5,052 bases of DNA from Bacteroidota bacterium (GTDB lineage: Bacteria > Bacteroidota > Bacteroidia > Bacteroidales > GCA-2748055): positions 1 through 5,052 of the forward strand of contig JAUVIT010000183.1 in assembly GCA_030592605.1 (NCBI GenBank), written 5' to 3'. Positions 1 to 5,052 of the stretch are shown piece after piece (position 1 is the stretch's first letter; each line of letters starts with the position of its first letter). The notes below the pieces were generated by a model. That model ran no database searches, was not told the origin of the DNA, and worked only from the letters and a program-made list of their open reading frames with translations. The translations under genes were made by a program, and so were the position numbers.

Positions 1-973
1 CCAGCATCCCTCCCATCCAGAAGAGCTTGTAATCAAGCTGACGCCTGAATTCATACCACCCCTGGTCCAGTATGGACTTGTTCAGCCCGGACTTCGCCTT
101 AATGTTCCTGCCAGGCTCCTCGATAGTTCCCCTGGCCGATGCGCTCATGTTCTTAATCTTCAAACCTTCAACATATACCTTCGCTTGGTTTTTGCTTATC
201 TCGGTACTCAACTTGTGAAGGAAGTCTTGTCGAACATTGGCAATCGTATGATGAAGCTTTGATGTTTTTCTTTTCTGCTTTTTCCAGTTATTCGATCCTC
301 TCTTTTTCCTTGCCAGCTTCCGCTGTTCCCTGGCCAGAGCATCTTCATGTTTTCGGAAACTATGCACTCCGTCTATCATAGTTCCATCAGAAAAGACAGC
401 AAAGCATTTCACCCCTGCATCAATACCTATCTCTGAATCGGAAGCATGCTTCCCTATTTCAATCATCTGCTCAACCTGGATGGAAGCAAACCACTGTCCG
501 CACCGGTTTGTGATGGTGATGTTCTTGATTTTGCCGGCTATTTCACAGCTCTTGTGAAATCCTATCCAGCCAATCTTTGGCAGGAAGATCCTGCGGTTAT
601 CAATCTTAAAGCCCTGCGGATACCTTATGCCATCATTCAAGCCTCTCTTCTTGAACACCGGAGTTCGTTTCAAAGACTGGCTTTTATCAAAACAATCCCT
701 GAAGGCCCTTTCCAGATCCTTCAGCTTTTGCTGCAATACCTGTGAAGGACACTCCTTCAAAAAACCGTACTCTTCGGATCGCTTCCATACAGTGAGCCAG
801 TATGCCAGTTCATTGTACCAAAGGATACCCTGTTTGTGCTCCAACCGCTCCAGGTTCATGGCCAGGGACTTGTTCCAGAGAAACCGGGCCGAACCACAAT
901 ATCTCGATAGTTTTTCTTCAATATCTCTATTGGTCTTTAGACGATATCTATATGCTTTTCTTATCTTTGACAT
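1..973 (-). CDS. tnpB: TnpB, RNA-guided RuvC-like nuclease of an IS605-type element (3' end beyond window)
   Basis: An open minus-strand frame of 324 codons starts with ATG at 971-973 (MSKIRKAYRYRLK) and leaves the window without a stop. I translated it throughout and saw no frameshift. Residues 1 to about 180 form the basic N-terminal part with the common WNKSLA segment near residues 33-38. RuvC-I is visible as EIGIDAGVKCFAV, with catalytic Asp at 185. RuvC-II is VYVEGLKIKNM, with Glu at 269. The spacing is close to that of characterised TnpB proteins. RuvC-III and the Cys4 zinc finger should follow outside the window. TnpB proteins cut DNA matching a guide RNA derived from the transposon right end and help retain the element at its donor site; they are ancestral to Cas12. 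A possible promoter is the imperfect -7 box TATATTTA (minus strand, 997-990). There is no clear Shine-Dalgarno sequence. Whether the protein is complete cannot be judged here. Confidence 0.93.
   Translation of the reverse strand, partial: MSKIRKAYRYRLKTNRDIEEKLSRYCGSARFLWNKSLAMNLERLEHKQGILWYNELAYWLTVWKRSEEYGFLKECPSQVLQQKLKDLERAFRDCFDKSQSLKRTPVFKKRGLNDGIRYPQGFKIDNRRIFLPKIGWIGFHKSCEIAGKIKNITITNRCGQWFASIQVEQMIEIGKHASDSEIGIDAGVKCFAVFSDGTMIDGVHSFRKHEDALAREQRKLARKKRGSNNWKKQKRKTSKLHHTIANVRQDFLHKLSTEISKNQAKVYVEGLKIKNMSASARGTIEEPGRNIKAKSGLNKSILDQGWYEFRRQLDYKLFWMGGML
962..969 (+). promoter_or_regulatory. Candidate Bacteroidota-type -7 promoter element for tnpA
   Basis: TATCTTTG matches the Bacteroidota -7 consensus TAnnTTTG exactly and sits 27 bp before the tnpA ATG, giving a leader of about 20 nt. 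No good TTTG -33 box lies 19-21 bp upstream; TTTAG at 936-940 is the nearest. The element overlaps the first codons of divergent tnpB. An 8-base motif with two free positions is a modest match in AT-rich DNA. Confidence 0.35.
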
Positions 974-996
974 ATATACTTAAATTTACTAAATAT

Positions 997-1398
997 ATGG
1001 ATGATATGCAAGATTTACGTACTAAAAGACGCGTCGCTTATTCACTTTACCTGCATTTGGTCTTTGTGACTAAATGCAGAAAGAAAGTCTTCACTGAAAA
1101 GATGTACAAACGACTGCATTTTCACTTTGACAGGGTGTGTAATGATTTCAAATGTAAGCTTGTTGAAACCAACGGAGAGAAGGACCATGTGCATCTCTTG
1201 GTTGAACCATTACCCCATACCACACCATCCAGGCTGGTGAACAGCTTGAAAGGGGTCTCTTCCAGATTCCTAAGACAAGAGTTCCCGGAACTTGAACAAT
1301 ACTACTGGAAGGGTGGGTTATGGTCTCCAAGTTACTTTATAGCATCCTGCGGTGAAGCACCGCTTGATAGTGTCAAACAGTATATCAAAAATCAGTAA
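997..1398 (+). CDS. tnpA: TnpA, Y1 HUH single-strand transposase (IS200/IS605 family)
   Basis: This 133-residue protein is the usual length for the family (roughly 130-155). The core begins RRVAYSLYLHLVFVTKCRKKVF. The metal-binding HUH motif is DHVHLLVE, with His64 and His66. The catalytic tyrosine is Tyr129 in VKQYIKNQ at the extreme C terminus, with Gln133 at the position that assists metal binding in IS608. All key residues are present, so the enzyme looks active. TnpA excises and inserts the element as single-stranded DNA, recognising hairpins at both ends. The frame stays open upstream to 802, but that part is an overlap with tnpB and has no family similarity, so I use ATG 997. ATG 1006 (residue 4) is an alternative. 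No Shine-Dalgarno sequence is visible; the upstream sequence is AT-rich. Confidence 0.94.
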   Translation: MDDMQDLRTKRRVAYSLYLHLVFVTKCRKKVFTEKMYKRLHFHFDRVCNDFKCKLVETNGEKDHVHLLVEPLPHTTPSRLVNSLKGVSSRFLRQEFPELEQYYWKGGLWSPSYFIASCGEAPLDSVKQYIKNQ

Positions 1399-1519
1399 AT
1401 TTGTCCTTGTATCCACTCCCTGAAGAAAAGTGGTTTTACCGACAAGGTTGATAAGCGAATATCGAGAGCAATAAGCCACAGTTAAAAATTCAAATAGTAT
1501 GTATTGGAGATCAGATTAC
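1399..1519. other. Intergenic stretch between tnpA and the GH20 gene: transposon end and GH20 leader
   Basis: These 121 bp hold the predicted LE hairpin, the probable transposon/host boundary near 1450, and the leader of the GH20 gene. The only exact TAnnTTTG match on the plus strand is TAAATTTG at 1396-1403, overlapping the tnpA stop codon. It has no TTG box at the right spacing and would place the hairpin in the GH20 leader, so I do not call it as a promoter. GGAGA at 1506-1510 is a plausible ribosome binding site for ATG 1520. Positions 1455-1500 are AT-rich with no other structure that I can see. Confidence 0.5.
1405..1447. repeat. Nested inverted repeat, predicted left-end (LE) hairpin of the IS605-type element
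   Basis: CCTTGT (1405-1410) pairs with ACAAGG (1442-1447), and inside it CCACT (1413-1417) pairs with AGTGG (1429-1433). Read on the minus strand, the inner stem can extend by two G-T wobbles and a C-G pair around a TTCA loop with one bulged T. That resembles the imperfect subterminal hairpins with an extrahelical T bound by IS608 TnpA. It lies directly after tnpA, where the left end is expected. There is no long T-run after the stem, so a terminator is less likely, though it could also attenuate tnpA read-through. Confidence 0.5.
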
Positions 1520-3145
1520 ATGAAAATCAAGATTCTAACATTACCATCGCTCTTATGCTTGCTCAGTTTTTCAAACGTGCAGGCACAAAAAATCCACATC
1601 ATCCCCCAAGCACAGGAGGTCATCCGGGGAGAGGGTAGTTTCACAATAAACAAAGAGCTTAGAATTGCCAATTGCCCTGAATATCCTGAAATAGCAAGCA
1701 TTCTGCAAAATCAAATGAAGCAGGCTCTGGGATATAATATGGAAATCATTGAATCGAAGGAAGCTGGAGCGGATATAATAGCGTTCAGGCTGGACAAGAA
1801 GCTGGCACAAGAAGCGTACGAGTTGAGTATCTCTAAAGCTGGAATTCAGATTACTGCCTCGGGTAAGGCTGGTTGGTTCTATGGCGTACAAAGTTTGCTT
1901 CAGTTGTCCTTTGCTTATACGGACCAGGAACAAGATGTATTATCCCTTAATATCCCGGAATTGCTGATAAAAGATGCCCCCCGTTTTTCGTGGAGGGCTT
2001 TTATGCTGGATGAAGCCCGCTATTTCAAAGGAATGGATCAGGTTAAAATGCTGCTTAATGAAATGGCCTACCTGAAGATGAATGTATTTCACTGGCACCT
2101 GGTTGATGATCAGGGTTGGAGAATCGAGATCAAAAAATACCCGAAACTTACCGAAATTGGATCCACAAGAAAGAGCTCCCAGGTGGGACCCTTAAAATGG
2201 AACAGTCCTATTCAATCGGCTGAGGTACATGAGGGTTTCTACACTCAGGAGCAGATAAAAGAAATTGTTGACTATGCGCTGGAAAGACATATTACCGTTG
2301 TTCCCGAAATTGAAATGCCGGGACATTCCTCTGCGGCTATTGCTTCGTACAGTTGGCTGGGAACAGCTAAAAAAGAAATTAATGTACCCATTCGATTCGG
2401 TGTGGGCAAAGATGTATATGATGTAAGCGATCTCAAAGTTCAACAGTTCCTCACTGATGTACTGGATGAGGTCATGGACCTGTTTCCATCAAAAGTGATA
2501 CACATTGGAGGTGATGAGGTAAAATACAGTCACTGGAAAGCTTCTGGATCCGTACAGGCCTATATGAAAGAATATGGACTCGACACTCCTGCTGAATTGC
2601 AAGTATATTTCACTAATGGCATTTCACAATACCTTCAAAGTAAAGGAAGAAGAATGATGGGATGGAATGAAATTATGGGACATAATTTGCATGAATACCA
2701 GGATGAGGCAGATACCAAATCGGACCAGGAACTGGCGAAAGAGACCGTCGTTCACTTCTGGAAAGGAGATGTGGCCCTGGCAAGCCATGCAGCGAGCAAT
2801 GGCTACGAAATTGTAAATTCCCTGCATAGTGAAACCTACCTGGACTACGATTATCAAGCCATACCCCTGGAAAGGGCCTATGCCTTCGATCCTGTACCAG
2901 CGAAACTAGATCCGGAATATCATGACAAAGTGATTGGGACAGGCTGCCAGATGTGGGGAGAATGGATTCCAACAAACGGACACATGCATTTTTTTACCTT
3001 TCCGAGGATAGCTGCCTACGCGGAAGTCGGATGGACCGAAAAGGAGCATAAAAACTTTAAAAACTTTGAATCCTCCTTACAGCACTTAAAAAGAAGCTGG
3101 AAGCAAAAAGGGATTTACTATGCTCCGGATTCTGCTTTAGAATAG
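1520..3145 (+). CDS. Secreted beta-N-acetylhexosaminidase, glycoside hydrolase family 20
   Basis: A 541-residue enzyme that should remove terminal beta-linked GlcNAc or GalNAc from chito-oligosaccharides or glycans. ATG 1520 is chosen over ATG 1499 because it begins a clean signal peptide (MKIKILTLPSLLCLLSFSNVQA, cleavage likely before Gln-Lys) and has GGAGA nine bases upstream. No convincing lipobox is seen, so periplasmic or secreted rather than lipid-anchored. Residues about 24-152 fit the GH20b domain; the TIM-barrel catalytic domain spans about 155-515. Visible active-site residues are Arg159 (FSWRAFMLD), the FHWHLVDDQGWR segment at 190-201, the catalytic Asp332-Glu333 pair in HIGGDE, Trp414, Tyr440 and Asp442 (YLDY), and Trp479 and Glu481 (MWGEW). 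The family uses substrate-assisted catalysis by the 2-acetamido group. No carbohydrate-binding module follows the barrel. Natural substrate cannot be told from sequence. A SnoaL-like gene follows after 18 bp, probably in the same transcript. Confidence 0.95.
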   Translation: MKIKILTLPSLLCLLSFSNVQAQKIHIIPQAQEVIRGEGSFTINKELRIANCPEYPEIASILQNQMKQALGYNMEIIESKEAGADIIAFRLDKKLAQEAYELSISKAGIQITASGKAGWFYGVQSLLQLSFAYTDQEQDVLSLNIPELLIKDAPRFSWRAFMLDEARYFKGMDQVKMLLNEMAYLKMNVFHWHLVDDQGWRIEIKKYPKLTEIGSTRKSSQVGPLKWNSPIQSAEVHEGFYTQEQIKEIVDYALERHITVVPEIEMPGHSSAAIASYSWLGTAKKEINVPIRFGVGKDVYDVSDLKVQQFLTDVLDEVMDLFPSKVIHIGGDEVKYSHWKASGSVQAYMKEYGLDTPAELQVYFTNGISQYLQSKGRRMMGWNEIMGHNLHEYQDEADTKSDQELAKETVVHFWKGDVALASHAASNGYEIVNSLHSETYLDYDYQAIPLERAYAFDPVPAKLDPEYHDKVIGTGCQMWGEWIPTNGHMHFFTFPRIAAYAEVGWTEKEHKNFKNFESSLQHLKRSWKQKGIYYAPDSALE

Positions 3146-3163
3146 AAACGCAAAAACAAAGCC

Positions 3164-3547
3164 ATGAGTGAAAATCTAAATCGAAACAAAGAAAATGCCA
3201 TTGCATTTTATAGAATGTCCTATGAAGGAAACCCACGAGAAGCTGTTCAATTATATGTAGGATCGGATTACATTCAACACAATCCTTTGGTGGGCGATGG
3301 CAAAGAACCATTTATAAAGTACTTTGAAAGAATGGCCAGGGAGTATCCCGATAAATCTATTGAATTCGTTCGCGAAGTCGCTGAAGGTAATCTGGTAGTA
3401 CTCCATACACATCAGGTTTGGCCTGGAAATGAGGAGTATGTAACCATGGATTTTTTTAGATTTGATGAAAGTGGAAAAATCGTAGAACATTGGGATTCTA
3501 TGCAACAGATACCACACAGTTCGGCCAACAACAATACCATGTATTGA
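3164..3547 (+). CDS. SnoaL-like (NTF2-fold) small protein, predicted aldol-condensation-type family
   Basis: A 127-residue soluble protein with no signal peptide or membrane segment. It resembles the SnoaL-like group in COG4922: an N-terminal helix (NKENAIAFYRM), the motif SDYIQHNPLVGDGKE at 34-48, LVVLHTHQVW at 77-86, and the closing strands MDFFRFDESGKIVEHWD at 95-111. His39, His83, Asp96, His109 and Asp111 are polar residues likely to line the cone-shaped pocket. That pocket binds polyketides in SnoaL itself, but most bacterial members have no known substrate, so polyketide chemistry should not be assumed. The start ATG 3164 lies 18 bp after the GH20 stop, suggesting co-transcription. A cytoplasmic protein after a secreted glycosidase is not an obvious pathway link. 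Family assignment is fairly secure; function is unknown. Confidence 0.8.
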   Translation: MSENLNRNKENAIAFYRMSYEGNPREAVQLYVGSDYIQHNPLVGDGKEPFIKYFERMAREYPDKSIEFVREVAEGNLVVLHTHQVWPGNEEYVTMDFFRFDESGKIVEHWDSMQQIPHSSANNNTMY

Positions 3548-3580
3548 TATGGACATCGCCCTTTTTAAGCTGATAACATC

Positions 3581-3600
3581 ATGAGCGTGTCACGATTCAT
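3581..3600. repeat. Imperfect palindrome at the 3' ends of the convergent genes
   Basis: ATGA-CGTG on the left is mirrored by CACG-TCAT on the right around a single central base, with a one- and a two-base interruption. It covers the stop codon of the minus-strand dehydrogenase and lies 33 bp after the SnoaL-like stop. The one-base centre makes it a poor hairpin as written and there is no flanking T-run in a suitable place, so it is not a standard terminator. It may be a chance palindrome or a protein-binding site. Confidence 0.25.
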
Positions 3601-4864
3601 AGTTGTCCGCTAACAAGAGCTCTTCCGCCTCCACCGACCACAATCCACCGTGGCGGTCACATATATCGGCCAGGTCATTGAACAATGGGTTTTTGTCGCC
3701 TAGCTTCCTGAAATCGGAGATGGCTGTCAAGGGCATGTTCAGGTGATTATAGATTAGTTTCTTCCCACCCGGAATGTCTGGCAGGTTCAGGGTGGCCTCT
3801 GTCACAGCATCCAGACCCCCGATATGCGTAATAAGTCCCGATGGATCAAGCCCCTTCTCCATTAAATCCAGCGACTCCTTGATGTCATCTGTATTTCCCC
3901 CGCTAGTGCCCACGATATGTGTAAAGGCATAGTGCACATTGTAGAAATTTAGTTTTGCGCTAAAGGCAGTATCAGCCGGACCGGCGAAAAAGTTCAGACA
4001 GCCATCAAAGGCCAGCAGCTGATCGGCCTGTTCGATGACCTGGCTTACCGGGGCAAAGACAAACACATCATTATAGCCCTCTCCCCCGTTAATGCCTTTG
4101 ATATGCTGAGCGGGGTTCTCCACCGAGGCGGTGTTTACATAGTGGAGCTCCACTCCTCTTTCGCTGGCATATTCAGGTGGGTACAGGTGCGCAGCCCGGT
4201 CGAGCCTGTCCTGGTCTATGTCGGTCACCACCAGCAGGGATGGTTTATGTCCCTCGCGGTTCAGAGCATAGCTGATAGCTGCCAGTCCCATGGGTCCCAC
4301 ACCAGCCAGCAGGGCCATCTTTCCTCCATCCACAATTTCCATATCGTGCACATAGGTGCCCGGCTTAATATGGTAATTGGCATGCATGGCCCCGATCACA
4401 CAGGAATACGGCTCTGCCATGGAGGCTGGATAAAAACCCGGACCTTTGTATACCAGCAAACAGTCCATTTCCATTACCTCTTTTGGAATAATAACATAGG
4501 TAGCATTCCCTCCCAGGTACTGGTAGGAATATCCCGGAGCCCCCAGTATCCCTACCGGTCCGTCCGGGTAATTTATAGCCGGCTGGATAGCAAACTTATC
4601 GCCTGCGCTGAACTGCCCGCTCCAACTGCTTCCCACCTCGAGAATCTCTCCGGCAAACTCATGACCTATGATGACCGGGTTCTCAGCTACATCATTGGGA
4701 ATCCGTTTGTGATCGCTTCCCTGGATGGCTGCCTTGTAGGAAGACATGCACAGGCTATCGCTCACCACCCTGGCCAGGATCTCATCCTCTTTTATGGCAG
4801 GCAATTCAAATTCTTCCACCCGTAAATCCTTTTTACCGTATAATCTGACTGCTCTGGTTTTCAT
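3590..4864 (-). CDS. Zinc-dependent medium-chain dehydrogenase, L-sorbose-1-phosphate reductase (SorE)-like
   Basis: A 424-residue cytosolic oxidoreductase of the MDR superfamily. Its opening (MKTRAVRLYGKKDLRVEEFE) and the block SYKAAIQGSDHKRIPNDVAE (42-61) resemble SorE proteins, which interconvert L-sorbose 1-phosphate and D-glucitol 6-phosphate. Likely catalytic zinc ligands are Cys39, His68-Glu69 (IIGHEFAGE) and Glu151 (MAEPYSC). The four-cysteine structural-zinc loop of classical alcohol dehydrogenases is missing, as expected for this branch. The Rossmann motif is GVGPMG at 188-193, and Asp215 in VVTDID, near the end of the second strand, would favour NAD(H), although SorE has been described with NADPH. 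ATG 4864 is supported by the conserved N terminus; no clear Shine-Dalgarno sequence is seen. It follows a HAD phosphatase gene by 10 bp, so the two are probably one operon. No sorbose PTS gene is in the window and the true substrate is uncertain; another ketose phosphate or polyol phosphate is possible. Confidence 0.85.
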   Translation of the reverse strand: MKTRAVRLYGKKDLRVEEFELPAIKEDEILARVVSDSLCMSSYKAAIQGSDHKRIPNDVAENPVIIGHEFAGEILEVGSSWSGQFSAGDKFAIQPAINYPDGPVGILGAPGYSYQYLGGNATYVIIPKEVMEMDCLLVYKGPGFYPASMAEPYSCVIGAMHANYHIKPGTYVHDMEIVDGGKMALLAGVGPMGLAAISYALNREGHKPSLLVVTDIDQDRLDRAAHLYPPEYASERGVELHYVNTASVENPAQHIKGINGGEGYNDVFVFAPVSQVIEQADQLLAFDGCLNFFAGPADTAFSAKLNFYNVHYAFTHIVGTSGGNTDDIKESLDLMEKGLDPSGLITHIGGLDAVTEATLNLPDIPGGKKLIYNHLNMPLTAISDFRKLGDKNPLFNDLADICDRHGGLWSVEAEELLLADNYES

Positions 4865-4874
4865 CCGCTTTGCT

Positions 4875-5052
4875 TTAGCTTACAAATTTTAATATCTCCT
4901 TAGGCTTTTCGGCCAGGGTACCCATGCCCTCTATGGGATTGTTTAGCAGCCGGCCATATCCCCAGCTAACCCCAAGAGGCACCATGCCCGCTGCCTGAGC
5001 TGTCAGAATATCGTTGTCGGAGTCCCCCACAAAAAGGATGTTTTCCGGCGCG
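4875..5052 (-). CDS. HAD-superfamily phosphatase, phosphoglycolate phosphatase-like (C-terminal 58 residues; 5' part beyond window)
   Basis: The open minus-strand frame enters from the right edge and stops with TAA at 4875-4877. The visible 58 residues carry HAD motif IV in ILFVGDSDNDILTAQAAGM, with the acidic DSDND cluster that holds magnesium, followed by PLGVSWGYG, like the closing section of Gph-type phosphatases in HAD subfamily IA. The nucleophile Asp motif and the cap domain are outside the window, so substrate class cannot be judged; phosphoglycolate, beta-phosphoglucose and other sugar phosphates are all possible. It sits 10 bp upstream of the SorE-like dehydrogenase gene on the same strand, and the two are probably translated from one mRNA. 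The family call is strong even from the fragment. Confidence 0.88.
   Translation of the reverse strand, partial: APENILFVGDSDNDILTAQAAGMVPLGVSWGYGRLLNNPIEGMGTLAEKPKEILKFVS

Larger units (their letters stand above)
1..1450. mobile_element. IS605-type transposon (IS200/IS605 family), left part; right end outside window
   Basis: Divergent tnpA (plus) and tnpB (minus) start 23 bp apart, the arrangement of IS605-group elements such as IS608. In that arrangement the left end (LE) lies beyond the 3' end of tnpA and the right end beyond the 3' end of tnpB. The LE is therefore expected just after position 1398, where a compact inverted repeat is seen (1405-1447). The right end, and the noncoding guide RNA usually made from it, lie left of position 1. 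I place the tip near 1450 because the minus strand there reads TTAT and then 17 nt to the hairpin. That is an inference by analogy with IS608, which cleaves after TTAC, so the boundary could be off by tens of bases. These elements have no terminal inverted repeats and make no target duplication, so neither can be used to fix the edge. Confidence 0.82.

Noticed and set aside
1..973. Calling the minus-strand nuclease a Cas12-type CRISPR effector
   Set aside because: The size, the neighbouring tnpA and the absence of any repeat-spacer array in the window fit TnpB.
446..983. Plus-strand open frames (446-745 and 627-983) across the tnpB region
   Set aside because: They lie antisense to a continuous tnpB frame that has clear RuvC motifs, and their translations resemble no family I know.
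802..996. N-terminal 65-codon extension of tnpA
   Set aside because: It overlaps the start of divergent tnpB, has no TnpA similarity, and the 133-residue protein from ATG 997 already has the normal family length.
1405..1447. Reading the inverted repeat after tnpA as a rho-independent terminator
   Set aside because: The T-run is only TTTT, lies inside the outer stem rather than after it, and the inner stem is just five perfect pairs; the position fits a transposon left end better.
1499..1519. Upstream ATG for the GH20 gene
   Set aside because: It would put MYWRSDY before an otherwise clean signal peptide, and the ribosome-binding-like GGAGA fits ATG 1520.
4103..4825. A 240-codon plus-strand open frame
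   Set aside because: It is antisense to the dehydrogenase, whose zinc and Rossmann motifs are intact; the plus-strand translation shows no recognisable domain.

Overview
The window looks like chromosomal DNA from a member of the Bacteroidota. This is inferred from gene content (a secreted GH20 hexosaminidase typical of glycan-degrading Bacteroidota), an exact match to the Bacteroidota-type -7 box TAnnTTTG ahead of tnpA, and mostly weak or absent Shine-Dalgarno sequences. No rRNA or other marker gene is present, so genus cannot be assigned from this window.

Layout. Positions 1 to about 1450 are the left part of an IS605-type transposon (IS200/IS605 family). A long tnpB on the minus strand runs off the left edge. 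A divergent, complete tnpA lies on the plus strand, followed by a compact inverted repeat that I read as the subterminal hairpin of the left end. Positions 1520-3145 encode a secreted GH20 beta-N-acetylhexosaminidase, and 18 bp later a small SnoaL-like/NTF2-fold protein (3164-3547) is probably co-transcribed with it. From the right edge, a second transcription unit runs on the minus strand: the C-terminal end of a HAD-superfamily phosphatase (4875-5052, partial), then, 10 bp on, a 424-residue zinc-type dehydrogenase resembling L-sorbose-1-phosphate reductase (3590-4864). The two units converge with a 42-bp gap.

How the genes may work together. TnpA is the Y1 single-strand transposase and TnpB the RNA-guided nuclease of one mobile element; both look intact as far as visible, although TnpB's RuvC-III motif, its zinc finger, the right end and the guide-RNA region lie outside the window. 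GH20 would release terminal N-acetylhexosamines outside the cytoplasm. The HAD phosphatase and SorE-like dehydrogenase form a plausible sugar-phosphate pair (reduce a ketose phosphate, or oxidise an alditol phosphate, and dephosphorylate), but their substrates cannot be read from sequence. Nothing in the window is clearly an undescribed system. The points most worth a second look are the TnpB module with its predicted left-end hairpin and guide/cleavage tetranucleotide pairing, and the SorE-like/HAD pair.
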